A stretch of DNA of 64,000 nucleotides, from assembly GCA_019635415.1 (NCBI GenBank), contig JAHBZN010000007.1, positions 1 through 64,000 of the forward strand, in the 5' to 3' direction. Position numbers and translations under genes: made by a program. A model generated the notes under the pieces. That model was given only the letters and a program-made list of their open reading frames with translations, made no database searches and was not told the DNA's origin. Below, piece by piece: positions 50,641-59,381 of this stretch (its first letter is position 1; every line of letters begins with the position of its first letter). Source of the stretch: Ramlibacter sp. (GTDB lineage: Bacteria; Pseudomonadota; Gammaproteobacteria; Burkholderiales; Burkholderiaceae_C).

Positions 50641-51599
50641 GCCTCTGCCTTTTTCAGGATGTAGCCAATGCGGGGGAAATGGACGCGCACGGTGCCGGCG
50701 CGCTCGTCGGTACGGCCCAGCGTGTAGTGCGTGCGGGTGGCGGCCAGCAGTTCGCCCGTGGTGGCCTCGGGACCGAAGCTTTCCGACGTGACGGCCACCA
50801 GGCTGCCCAGCGCAATGCCGTGGTCGTCCTGGAAGCCGCTGTCATGCAGCAGCTGGGCCGGTGCGGGCGTGGCGGCGCTCACCGCAATGGCCTCGGCCGC
50901 GGTCATGGTGGTGGAGGTGCCGTGGCCGATCGCGGCCATGCGGTCCATCCAGGCCAGCACGGACGGTGTTGCGTCCAGGATGCCGGCCATGCAGGACGTC
51001 TGGGTGCGCGTGAACCACAGCGGGTGGTAGGCGGCGAAGTCGGCCACGCAGGGCGTGCTGCCCAGCAGGTAGGGTTGGTCGTCGAGCATGTGCGCGAGCC
51101 GGCGCAGGTAGCCCTTGTAGGCCGACGTGGCGTCGCCCAGCGGCATGCGCGGCATGCCCAGGCGCATCTTGGCGCGGTCCTCGCCGAAGGCCTTGGCCAC
51201 CGCACCCCATTTCTCGATGGGCGCGTCCGGGCTGCCGCCAAACATCTGTGCCGTGCCCCGCGGTGAGAAGTTGTAGGCCATGGCCGCCCAGAAGAGCTTT
51301 TCGTCGGCCCACTGGGCGATCAGGCGCGACACGCCCTTGACACCGGCCGGGAACAGCGCCGGCGCCGGCTGGACATGTTCCAGCACTTCGCAGATCAGCG
51401 CCGTGTCGCAGTAGATGTCGGAGCCGACCTGGAGAAACGGCGTCTTGCGGTAGCCGCCAGTCAGCGCCACCACGTCGGGTTTGGGAGTGACGCGGGGCAC
51501 GTCCACGGCCTTCCAGGCGAGGTTCTTGGCGCCAAAGACCAGGCGTACCTTCTCGGAAAACGGCGAGGTGTCGTAGTGGTGAAAAATCAGATCGGCCAT
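50637..51599 (-). CDS. glutathione S-transferase family protein
   Basis: A 320-residue two-domain protein. The N-terminal thioredoxin fold reads FHHYDTSPFSEKVRLVFGAKNLAWKAVDVPRVTPKPDVVALTGGYRKTPFLQVGSDIYCDTALI, with the glutathione-side cis-Pro and acidic residue. The C-terminal helical domain is larger than in classic GSTs, and a tail of about 100 residues is added (ELLAATRTHYTLGRTDERAGTVRVHFPRIGYIL). It may detoxify reactive acyl or enone products of the pathway. It is coupled to the neighbouring SDR. Confidence 0.85.
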   Translation of the reverse strand: MADLIFHHYDTSPFSEKVRLVFGAKNLAWKAVDVPRVTPKPDVVALTGGYRKTPFLQVGSDIYCDTALICEVLEHVQPAPALFPAGVKGVSRLIAQWADEKLFWAAMAYNFSPRGTAQMFGGSPDAPIEKWGAVAKAFGEDRAKMRLGMPRMPLGDATSAYKGYLRRLAHMLDDQPYLLGSTPCVADFAAYHPLWFTRTQTSCMAGILDATPSVLAWMDRMAAIGHGTSTTMTAAEAIAVSAATPAPAQLLHDSGFQDDHGIALGSLVAVTSESFGPEATTGELLAATRTHYTLGRTDERAGTVRVHFPRIGYILKKAEA

Positions 51600-51619
51600 A
51601 AAGGGTCTCCTTTGAGGTG

Positions 51620-53281
51620 TCAGGGCCTCGCTTCACCCAAGCGGGGCTGCGCGCGGTCGAGGATGGTGTCGAAATCGGTGGTGGCGGCGCCGAGCGTGCC
51701 AAAGGCCTGCCCCCAGTTGCCGCCCAGCCGGGAGTCGCAGAAAGCGCTGAAAACCGCCGGTGGCGCGGTCTGGCACAGCAACGCGGCCTGGATGGCCAGT
51801 GCCACGTCCTGCGCCAGGCGGCGGGCCTCGAGCTCGCTGGCCATCTCTTCGACACGCGTGGGCAGCGCAGCGGCGAGACGGTCCAGGGCCGGATGGGCGC
51901 CCCGGGCGGGCGCGAGTTCATGCGCCAGCGCTGCGGCGGCGTCGGCCTTGCGCAGCGCACGCAGCAGGTCGATGGCCATGATGTTGCCGGCCCCTTCCCA
52001 GATGGAGTTAAGCGGCATCTCGCGGTAGATGCGGGCCATGATGCCCTCGCCGGCCTCTTCCACATAGCCGTTGCCGCCCAGGCATTCCATGGCCTCCTGG
52101 GCAAAGTGGCTGCCGCGCTTGCAGATCCAGAACTTGGCCACCGGGGTCAGCAGCCGGGCCATGACCTTCTCATGCGCATCGCCGGGCCGGTCGAAGGCCC
52201 GCGCCAGCCGGATGGCCAGCGCCGTGGCCGCTTCGGATTCGAGCGCGAGGTCGGCCAGCACATTGCGCATCAGCGGCTGGTCGGCCAGGCGTTTGCCAAA
52301 GGCCTGGCGCTGGCCGGTGTGGTTCATGGCAATGCCCAGCGCCTGGCGCATCAGGCCGCTGGTGCCCAGAGCGCAGTCCAGCCGCGTCATGGTGCCCATC
52401 TCGAGAATCTGCGGCACGCCGCGCCCTTCGTCGCCCACCAGCCAGGCGCTGGCGCCATGGAACTCCACTTCGGAGCTGGCGTTGGCCTTGTTGCCCAGCT
52501 TGTCCTTGAGGCGCTGGATGCGGATGGCGTTGAGGTTGCCGTCGGGCAGCACGCGCGGCAGGAACAGGCAGCTCAGGCCGCTCGCCGTCTGTGCCAGGAT
52601 CAGGAAGGCATCGCACATGGGCGCCGAAAAGAACCATTTGTGGCCCGTGACGCTGAAGCGCTGGCCCCAGCCATCCTGGCCCGCAGGTTCGGCGCGCGTG
52701 GTGTTGGCCCGCACGTCGGAGCCGCCCTGCTTTTCGGTCATGCCCATGCCCATGGTCAGGCCGGCCTTGTCACGCCAGAGTCTGAGCGCCGGGTCATAGG
52801 CCCGGGCGGTCAGGCCGGGGCCCCAGTCGGCGTACACCGCAGCGTTCGTGCGCAGGGCCGGTGTGACCGCGTAGGTCATGGAGATGGGGCACAGGATGGA
52901 CGGCTCCAGCTCGGTGAAGAGCATGAAGCCGGCAGCGCGCTGCACATGCGGTGACGACCCTTCCCCCTGCCACGGCGTGCCGTGCAGCCCCGCCGCCGTG
53001 GCCGCGTGCATCAGCGCGTGGTAGCTTGGATGGAATTCCACCCGATCCACGCGGTGGCCGAAGCGGTCATGGGTGCGCAGCTCGGGTGTGTGGGTGTTGG
53101 CCAGCCGCGCGTGGGTCTGCATGGCTTCGCTGCCCAGGCTGGCGCCAAGGGTGTGCAGGGCCGACGTGTCCAGTTGCGGCGCGTTGAAGCGCAGCGCGGC
53201 CTTGAGCGGCTGGTTGCCGTCGAACAGGTTGTAGTCGACCAGTGGATGCGGCTGGTTGAAGACTTCGTGGGTCCGGTCCAT
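51620..53281 (-). CDS. acyl-CoA dehydrogenase, AidB-like
   Basis: A 553-residue flavoprotein of the AidB/isovaleryl-CoA dehydrogenase group. It starts MDRTHEVFNQPHPLVDYNLF, the typical AidB N-terminus, and has MGMTEKQGGSDVRANTTRA, GHKWFFSAPMCDAFLILAQ and ALECLGGNGYVEEAGEGIMARIYREMPLNSIWEGAGNI. AidB binds DNA and protects against alkylation in E. coli, but most homologues in such clusters likely oxidise acyl-CoA. The start at 53281 excludes a long upstream open frame of poor composition. Confidence 0.9.
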   Translation of the reverse strand: MDRTHEVFNQPHPLVDYNLFDGNQPLKAALRFNAPQLDTSALHTLGASLGSEAMQTHARLANTHTPELRTHDRFGHRVDRVEFHPSYHALMHAATAAGLHGTPWQGEGSSPHVQRAAGFMLFTELEPSILCPISMTYAVTPALRTNAAVYADWGPGLTARAYDPALRLWRDKAGLTMGMGMTEKQGGSDVRANTTRAEPAGQDGWGQRFSVTGHKWFFSAPMCDAFLILAQTASGLSCLFLPRVLPDGNLNAIRIQRLKDKLGNKANASSEVEFHGASAWLVGDEGRGVPQILEMGTMTRLDCALGTSGLMRQALGIAMNHTGQRQAFGKRLADQPLMRNVLADLALESEAATALAIRLARAFDRPGDAHEKVMARLLTPVAKFWICKRGSHFAQEAMECLGGNGYVEEAGEGIMARIYREMPLNSIWEGAGNIMAIDLLRALRKADAAAALAHELAPARGAHPALDRLAAALPTRVEEMASELEARRLAQDVALAIQAALLCQTAPPAVFSAFCDSRLGGNWGQAFGTLGAATTDFDTILDRAQPRLGEARP

Positions 53282-53382
53282 GTCCTGTCTCCCTTCGGGG
53301 TTGCTGTGGCGGTTTGGCGAGACCCGCATCCGCCCTGTCCAGGCTCGGCGGCACGGCGATCCCGGAGCAGGGCCCTGGAAGC

Positions 53383-54399
53383 TCAGATGAGCTTGACGAC
53401 CTGCTTGCCGAAGTTTTTGCCCTTGAGCAGGCCCAGAAAGGCCTCGGGCGCGGCGGCCAGGCCCTGGGCCACCGACTCGCGCGGACGAAGCTTGCCCGTG
53501 CCCACGAGCATGCCGAGCTCCTTGAGGGCCTCGGGCCAGACTTCCATGTGCTCGCTGACGATGAAGCCCTGGATCATCAGGCGATTGGTCAGCAGCAGTT
53601 GCGGGTAGGCCATGGGCAGCGGCTGGCCGTCGTAGCCGGCGATCATGCCGCACAAGGCGATTCTGCCGAAGGCATTCATGCGGGTCAGCACGGCATCCAG
53701 CACCATGCCCCCGACGTTCTCGAAATAGCCGTCGATGCCATCCGGGCAGGCGTCCTTGAGCGCCTTGGACAGCGAGGCCGCGTCCTTGTGCTGGCGGTAG
53801 TCGATGCAGACATCAAAGCCCAGCTCGTCGACAGCGTACTTGCACTTTTCGGGACCGCCCGCGATGCCCACCGCACGGCAGCCGCGCGCCTTGGCCAACG
53901 CGCCAAAGGCGCTGCCCACCGCGCCCGTGGCGGCACTGACCACCACGGTCTGCCCGGCTTTGGGCTCGATGATCTTCACCAGGCCGTACCAGGCCGTGAC
54001 ACCCGGCATGCCCACGGCCCCCAGGTAGTGGCTCAACGGCACGTGCGTGGTGTCGACCTTGCGCAGGGCGCCGACCTGGTCGGCATTGACCACGCTGTAT
54101 TCCTGCCAGCCGCCAAAGCCCACCACCTTGTCGCCCACGGCGTACTTGGCGTTGCGGCTTTCCACCACCTCGCCCACCGTGCCGCCCTGCATGACCTGGC
54201 CCAGAGGCTGGGGCGCGGCGTAGCTCTTGGCGTCGTTCATGCGGCCGCGCATGTACGGGTCCAGGCTCATGAAATGGTGGCGCACCAGCACCTGGCCTTC
54301 CTCCAGCGCCGGGGTGTCGGTGGTCACGAGCTTAAAGTTGCTGGCGGTGGCCTCGCCCGTGGGGCGGTTGTCCAGAAGGATCTGCTGGTTCTTGGGCAT
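53383..54399 (-). CDS. NADP-dependent oxidoreductase, zinc-independent MDR family
   Basis: A 338-residue medium-chain reductase of the leukotriene B4 dehydrogenase/curcumin reductase type. Landmarks are LDPYMRGRM, VVGFGGWQEYSVVN, GMPGVTAWYGL, the NADPH loop SAATGAVGSAFGALAKARG, and FENVGGMVLDAVLTRMN. It has no zinc-ligand cysteines. It reduces enone double bonds of unsaturated acyl or aldehyde compounds. It is in the same orientation as the surrounding degradation genes. Confidence 0.92.
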   Translation of the reverse strand: MPKNQQILLDNRPTGEATASNFKLVTTDTPALEEGQVLVRHHFMSLDPYMRGRMNDAKSYAAPQPLGQVMQGGTVGEVVESRNAKYAVGDKVVGFGGWQEYSVVNADQVGALRKVDTTHVPLSHYLGAVGMPGVTAWYGLVKIIEPKAGQTVVVSAATGAVGSAFGALAKARGCRAVGIAGGPEKCKYAVDELGFDVCIDYRQHKDAASLSKALKDACPDGIDGYFENVGGMVLDAVLTRMNAFGRIALCGMIAGYDGQPLPMAYPQLLLTNRLMIQGFIVSEHMEVWPEALKELGMLVGTGKLRPRESVAQGLAAAPEAFLGLLKGKNFGKQVVKLI

Positions 54400-54414
54400 G
54401 GAAAGTCTCCTTGT

Positions 54415-54843
54415 TCAGTCGGTCGAAATCACGTTCAGCGGGTTGGCGCTCCTGGGCCCGGTGGGCAGGCGCTTCACGTACTTGAACGTGCCGGTGGCGT
54501 GGGCACAGGTCTTGCCCTCGCTGTCAAAAATGGTGGCTTCCACGAAAGCCATGGTGGCGGTGCGGTGGAGCAGCCGGCCTTTGCCGCTGAGCTTGCCGCG
54601 TGCGGGCTGCATGAAGCTGGTCTTCATCTCGATGGTGACCACGCCCATGTCCTTCTGCACGCTGCGCGCGGCCACGGCCATGCTCACGTCCAGCAGCGTC
54701 ATGGAGGCGCCCCCGTGGGTGACGCCAAATGAGTTGAGATGCTCGGGTCGGGGTTCGTAGTCGATCTGGGACTGCCCCCCCTCGAACAGCACCAGATCAA
54801 ACCCCAGGTGATTGACGAAAGGAATTTCAACGCCGAACTTCAT
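54415..54843 (-). CDS. PaaI-type hot-dog thioesterase
   Basis: A 142-residue thioesterase. NSFGVTHGGASMTLLDVSMAVAAR is the PaaI catalytic region, and the later strands (MGVVTIEMKTSFMQPARG, RTATMAFVEATIFDSEGKTCAHATGTF) complete the hot-dog fold. It hydrolyses acyl-CoA thioesters, releasing CoA from dead-end intermediates. It is eight bases from the SDR gene upstream and ends 15 bases before the reductase gene. Confidence 0.9.
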   Translation of the reverse strand: MKFGVEIPFVNHLGFDLVLFEGGQSQIDYEPRPEHLNSFGVTHGGASMTLLDVSMAVAARSVQKDMGVVTIEMKTSFMQPARGKLSGKGRLLHRTATMAFVEATIFDSEGKTCAHATGTFKYVKRLPTGPRSANPLNVISTD

Positions 54844-54850
54844 GGCGGGC

Positions 54851-55642
54851 TCAGCCTCCGGTGACCACGCTCACACCGCCGTCCACCGCGAGCCACTGGC
54901 CGGTGATGTGCTTGCCGGCGTCAGAGGCGTACAGCAGCGTGATGCCCTTGAGGTCTTCGTCGTCCCCCAGGCGGCGCAACGGGGCGTGGCCGGCCAGCTC
55001 GTCTTCTCCGAGGCGGTTCAGCGTGGCCTGCGTCATCTTGCTCGGAAAGAAGCCCGGGCAAATGGCGTTCACGTTGATGTTGTACTTGCCCCATTCGCAG
55101 CCCAGCGCCTGGGTGAAGGTGATCACGGCGCCCTTGGAGGTGTTGTAGGCCACGGTCTGGATGTCGGCCGGGCTGCCGCCGAGCCCGGCAATGCTCGCGA
55201 TGTTGATGATGCGGCCCGACTGGCGCGGAATCATGCTGTGCTTGCCGATGTGCTGGGACAGGATGAAGTAGCCGCGGATGTTCACGTTCATCACCTTGTC
55301 CCAGCCCTCGACGGGGTGGTCCTCGGCTGGCGCGCCCCAGGCGGCCCCTGCGTTGTTGACCAGAATGTCGACCTGGCCCATGCGTTGCAGCGTCTCGTCG
55401 GCCAGGCGGCGGATGTCGGCCTCCTTGGCGCAGTCGGCGGCAATCCACCGGGCATCGATGCCGGCGGCCTGGAGCTGCGCCGTGGCCTCTTCCAGGTCCT
55501 CCGCCTTGCGCGAACTCAGCATGATCCTGGCGCCGGCTTCGCCCAGCGCATGGGCCATCTGCAGCCCGAGCCCGCGCGAGCCGCCGGTCACGAGCGCGGT
55601 CTTGCCGCTCAGGTCAAACAATTGCTGGATGGTTCGGGTCAT
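54851..55642 (-). CDS. short-chain dehydrogenase/reductase (FabG-like)
   Basis: A 263-residue SDR. VTGGSRGLGLQMAHALGEAG binds the cofactor, LVNNAGAAWGAPAEDHP is NNAG, and YNTSKGAVITFTQAL is the active YxxxK, with INVNAICPGFFPSKMT following. The C-terminal ITGQWLAVDGGVSVVTGG is standard. It is likely a 3-hydroxyacyl-CoA or alcohol dehydrogenase of the local pathway. Confidence 0.92.
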   Translation of the reverse strand: MTRTIQQLFDLSGKTALVTGGSRGLGLQMAHALGEAGARIMLSSRKAEDLEEATAQLQAAGIDARWIAADCAKEADIRRLADETLQRMGQVDILVNNAGAAWGAPAEDHPVEGWDKVMNVNIRGYFILSQHIGKHSMIPRQSGRIINIASIAGLGGSPADIQTVAYNTSKGAVITFTQALGCEWGKYNINVNAICPGFFPSKMTQATLNRLGEDELAGHAPLRRLGDDEDLKGITLLYASDAGKHITGQWLAVDGGVSVVTGG

Positions 55643-55722
55643 CAGTGTGTGCTCCAGGGGTCAGGTAAATGTTGATTGTCCGTCGGTTGCCGCCACCGCG
55701 CATGTTCCGGGCGCGATTGCCG

Positions 55723-55926
55723 TCAGCGGTCCTCGCGCAGGCGTGAGCGGACCCAGATGAGGACGACGCCCACGCCGGCAAGCACTACGCCCACGGGGAC
55801 CATCACCGTGCCCGCTACGGGACTCTGCTCGTGCACCGCCAGACCCAGCACCAACAGCAGCAGGCCGGCGTAAATGCAGATCCAGACGCCTCGCTCCAGC
55901 CACGCGATGGTGCTGGACGAGGCCAT
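55723..55926 (-). CDS. small two-span membrane protein
   Basis: A 67-residue protein with two hydrophobic segments (WICIYAGLLLLVLGLAVH and VMVPVGVVLAGVGVVLIWV) and a basic end (RSRLREDR), so the C-terminus should face the cytoplasm. The start overlaps the acyl-CoA dehydrogenase stop by one base, consistent with coupling. No family can be named. It might anchor or insulate pathway enzymes, but nothing shows it. Confidence 0.65.
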   Translation of the reverse strand: MASSSTIAWLERGVWICIYAGLLLLVLGLAVHEQSPVAGTVMVPVGVVLAGVGVVLIWVRSRLREDR

Positions 55927-57767
55927 CAGAAGGCCTCTTCGGGCATGCCGGCGCAGGTCAGGTCACGCTGCGCGACCACCTGCAGCCAGGCCCCGATCTT
56001 GGGCAGCTCATAGTGATAGAAATAGGCTGTAGCCCTTGTCCTTCCGACACTTGGTGCTATTGAATTGCTAGCATCCAACGGTGCCGCCAGTGACACATCC
56101 AGCCAGATCCAGGCGAGCACCATGTGCCCGAAGGCCTGCATGTAGGGCACGGCATTGGGCAGCGCATCGGCGGGATCGCCGGTGGCCCAGGCCGCCTTGG
56201 TGGCGGAGCCCACCTGCTGCAGGGCCTGGCCCAGTGCATTGGCCCAGCCCGCGAGGTCGGGCCGCTGGATGGCGCGTTCGATGGTGCCATTGATGCGAGC
56301 CGCCAGCAGTTGCAGTCCCTTGCCGCCCTCCATCAGCACCTTGCGGCCCAGCAGGTCCGTGGCCTGGATGCCATGCGTGCCCTCATGGATCATGTTCAGG
56401 CGGTTGTCGCGCCAGTACTGCTCGACCGGGAAGTCCCGCGTGTAGCCGTAGCCCCCATGGATCTGGATGGCCAGCGAATTGGCCTCCAGGCACCATTCAC
56501 TCGGCCAGCTCTTGGCGATGGGCGTGAGCACCTCCAGCAGAAGGCGGGCTTCGTCCGCGGTAGCAGCATCGCCGGTGTGCTGTTCATCGACGAGGCGTGC
56601 GCAGTACAGCTCCAGCGCCAGCGCCCCCTCGCAATAGCTCTTCTGGGCCAGCAGCATGCGCTTGACGTCGGCATGTTCGATGATGCGGACCTGGGGCTGT
56701 GACGAGTCCTTGCCCGCGGGCCCCACGGGCCGCCCCTGCGGCCGGTTGCGCGCGTAGTCGAGCGACGCGTAGTAGCCTGCCAGACCCAGCATCACGGCGG
56801 CCGTGCCGACACCGATGCGCGCCTCGTTCATCATGTGGAACATGCAGCGCAGTCCCTCATGCGGCTTGCCCACGAGGTAGCCCACCGCGCCGGGCTGGCC
56901 TTCCACCGGGAACTTGCCCTCGCCAAAGTTGAGCAGCGTGTTGGTGGTGCCGCGCCAGCCCAGCTTGTGGTTCAGGCCCGCCAGCGCCACGTCATTGCGC
57001 ACACCGGTCAGCTGGCCCTGGGTGTCCACCAGCTTCTTGGGCACGACGAACAGCGAAATGCCCCGTGTGCCTGGAATGAGTTTGCCATCGGGGCCGGGGA
57101 TCTTGGCTAGCACCAGGTGAATGATGTTCTCGGTCAGCTCATGCTCGCCCGAGGAAATCCACATCTTGTTGCCCTTGAGGCGGTAGCGCGGGCCCAGCGG
57201 GTCGTTTTCGGCTCCCTCCCCGTCCGGCACGGCGCGGGTTGTGATGTCGCTCAATGACGAGCCGGCCTGTGGTTCGCTCAGGCACATGGTGCCGGAGAAG
57301 CGGCCAGCAAATTCATTGCGCGCGAACACCTCTTTCTGCAGCTCGGTGCCATGCACCATGAGCAGGTTGGCATTGCCCTTGGTCAGCAGCGAGGAGCCAA
57401 TGCTCACCGAAGCCATGCCAAAGAACGAGTTGGCGGCGGCCTCGATGATGTACGGCAGCTGCATGCCGCCTTCGTCATAGTCCTGCGCCGCGCTGAGCAT
57501 GCCCGACTCGGCATAGGCACGGTTGGCGTCGTGCGTGCATTGCGGCAGGATGACCTTCTCCCCGTCAAAGCGGGGTTCCTCGATGTCGACCGTGCGGTTG
57601 AACGGTGCGTACTTCTCACGCGCAATGCGCTCGCAGGTGTCCATGACCGCATCGAAGGTCTCGCGGGAATGGTCGGCAAAGCGTTCGCGCTGGTTCAGGC
57701 TTTCGGCCTGAAGCCAATCGTAGAGCAGGAAATCGAGTGTGGAACGAAGACTCATGGGGTCCGTCAT
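55926..57767 (-). CDS. acyl-CoA dehydrogenase with C-terminal extension
   Basis: A 613-residue acyl-CoA dehydrogenase of the large class with AcdN and C-terminal domains. GTMCLSEPQAGSSLSDITT is the substrate/flavin loop, KMWISSGEHELTENIIHLVLA is typical, and the catalytic Glu is in NMIHEGTHGIQATDLLGRK. The C-terminal 120 residues form the DUF-like helical tail. Likely substrates are medium- or long-chain acyl-CoA. It has the same orientation as thiolase and fadB and is the first oxidation step of the pathway. Confidence 0.92.
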   Translation of the reverse strand: MTDPMSLRSTLDFLLYDWLQAESLNQRERFADHSRETFDAVMDTCERIAREKYAPFNRTVDIEEPRFDGEKVILPQCTHDANRAYAESGMLSAAQDYDEGGMQLPYIIEAAANSFFGMASVSIGSSLLTKGNANLLMVHGTELQKEVFARNEFAGRFSGTMCLSEPQAGSSLSDITTRAVPDGEGAENDPLGPRYRLKGNKMWISSGEHELTENIIHLVLAKIPGPDGKLIPGTRGISLFVVPKKLVDTQGQLTGVRNDVALAGLNHKLGWRGTTNTLLNFGEGKFPVEGQPGAVGYLVGKPHEGLRCMFHMMNEARIGVGTAAVMLGLAGYYASLDYARNRPQGRPVGPAGKDSSQPQVRIIEHADVKRMLLAQKSYCEGALALELYCARLVDEQHTGDAATADEARLLLEVLTPIAKSWPSEWCLEANSLAIQIHGGYGYTRDFPVEQYWRDNRLNMIHEGTHGIQATDLLGRKVLMEGGKGLQLLAARINGTIERAIQRPDLAGWANALGQALQQVGSATKAAWATGDPADALPNAVPYMQAFGHMVLAWIWLDVSLAAPLDASNSIAPSVGRTRATAYFYHYELPKIGAWLQVVAQRDLTCAGMPEEAF

Positions 57768-57770
57768 TTC

Positions 57771-58154
57771 TCAGTGGTGTTTGCGAAAGATGCCGGTGTT
57801 CACAAAACCGGTCGGATCCGAGTAGCGGGCAAGCAGTTCGCCGCGCTGGATCTCAAGGCGGCAGACCCCACCCGTGCCCGCATTGCACTGGAATTGCATG
57901 ACACCATCGCGAACAGGTATCGGGTAGGTCGTGGCGGGCGGGGCTCCCACCGGACTGTAGGCCACCTGCGCCATGCAACCGCTGGCGGTTTCCGTCACCT
58001 CGGTCACGTGGATCCACTGCTGGCCATAAAAGCCCTGCGACCACATGCCCGTCCAGGCCCCCTTGAACTGCCCGCAAGAGTCATGCGCCTGCCCAAGGCA
58101 AAGACACGGGGTCAAGCATGCGGTAGCGACCAGGCGGTTGCGCAGTCCGGTCAT
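57771..58154 (-). CDS. small exported hypothetical protein
   Basis: A 127-residue protein with a signal peptide (LVATACLTPCLCLGQA). The mature part has several cysteines and the pattern FKGAWTGMWSQGFYGQQWIHVTEV, reminiscent of small beta-barrel proteins of unknown function in Burkholderiales. The frame is open upstream to 58418, but that part lies over the thiolase gene and is rejected. It sits between the dehydrogenase and the thiolase, three bases before the former. Confidence 0.7.
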   Translation of the reverse strand: MTGLRNRLVATACLTPCLCLGQAHDSCGQFKGAWTGMWSQGFYGQQWIHVTEVTETASGCMAQVAYSPVGAPPATTYPIPVRDGVMQFQCNAGTGGVCRLEIQRGELLARYSDPTGFVNTGIFRKHH

Positions 58155-58174
58155 GCCTGAGCCCCATGAAGGCG

Positions 58175-59350
58175 TTACAGCACCTCGAACACGCCTGCGG
58201 CGCCCATGCCGCCGCCGATGCACATGGTCACGACCACGCGCTTGGCCCCGCGGCGCTTGCCTTCGATCAGGGCGTGGCCGGTCAGACGCTGACCGCTCAC
58301 GCCGTAGGGGTGGCCCACAGCGATCGCGCCGCCGTTGACGTTCAGGCGGTCTGCCGGGATGCCCAGCTTGTCGCGGCAGTACATGACCTGCACGGCAAAG
58401 GCTTCGTTGAGTTCCCACAGGTCGATGTCGTTGACGGTCAGGCCCAGGCGCTTGAGCACCTTGGGCACGGCAAACACGGGGCCAATGCCCATTTCATCGG
58501 GTTCGCAGCCGGCCACCGCAAAGCCCAGAAAACGCCCCAGGGGCTTGAGGCCCCGCTTGCTGGCCAGTTCCTCGCTCATGACCACGCAGGCGCCCGCGCC
58601 GTCGGAGAACTGGCTCGCATTGCCGGCCGAGATCACGCCGCCCGGGATGGCGGGCTTGATGCCGCTGATGCCTTCCTTGGTCGTGCCTTCACGCAGGCCC
58701 TCGTCCTTGCTGACGGTGACTTCCTTGGTGATCAGGCCCATGACGGCGTCGGCCACACCGGCCTTGACGGTGATGGGGGCAATTTCGTCGTCGAACTTGC
58801 CAGCGGCCTGGGCAGCGCAGGCCTTCTGCTGGCTGGCGGCACCGTATTCGTCCATGGCATCGCGGCCAATGTTGTAGCGCTTGGCCACCTGCTCGGCGGT
58901 CTGCAGCATGTTCCAGTAGATCTCGGGCTTCTTCTTGTTCAGATCGGGATCACGCATCATGTGCGTGTTCATTTCCTGCTGCACGCAGGAAATGCTCTCC
59001 ACGCCGCCAGCCACGTACACATCACCCTCGCCAGCAATGACGCGCTGGGCGGCCAGTGCAATGGTCTGCAGGCCGGAGGAGCAGAAGCGGTTCACGGTGA
59101 CCCCCGAGACCGTGATGGGACAGTCGGCCATCAGCGCGATCTGGCGGGCGATGTTGGCTCCGGTGGCTCCCTCGGGGTTGGCGCAACCCATGATCACGTC
59201 CTCGACTTCAGCGGCATCGATGCCGGCCCGCTGGATGGCGTGGCGCACGGCGTGACCGCCCAGCGTGGCGCCGTGGGTCATGTTGAAAGCGCCCTTCCAG
59301 CTCTTGGCGAGCGGTGTGCGTGCGGTGGAGACGATTACGGCGTTGGTCAT
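58175..59350 (-). CDS. fadA: acetyl-CoA C-acyltransferase (thiolase)
   Basis: A 391-residue thiolase. The acyl-accepting Cys is in VNRFCSSGLQTIALAAQ, the second active-site motif NGGAIAVGHPYGVSGQR contains the His, and CIGGGMGAAGVFEVL ends the protein with the third Cys. It cleaves 3-ketoacyl-CoA in the last step of beta-oxidation. It pairs functionally with the FadB-like protein two genes upstream; fadA as symbol is by function, not proof of orthology. Confidence 0.9.
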   Translation of the reverse strand: MTNAVIVSTARTPLAKSWKGAFNMTHGATLGGHAVRHAIQRAGIDAAEVEDVIMGCANPEGATGANIARQIALMADCPITVSGVTVNRFCSSGLQTIALAAQRVIAGEGDVYVAGGVESISCVQQEMNTHMMRDPDLNKKKPEIYWNMLQTAEQVAKRYNIGRDAMDEYGAASQQKACAAQAAGKFDDEIAPITVKAGVADAVMGLITKEVTVSKDEGLREGTTKEGISGIKPAIPGGVISAGNASQFSDGAGACVVMSEELASKRGLKPLGRFLGFAVAGCEPDEMGIGPVFAVPKVLKRLGLTVNDIDLWELNEAFAVQVMYCRDKLGIPADRLNVNGGAIAVGHPYGVSGQRLTGHALIEGKRRGAKRVVVTMCIGGGMGAAGVFEVL

Positions 59351-59381
59351 GACGGTACCTTTCAGTCAGGAAGATGCGGAT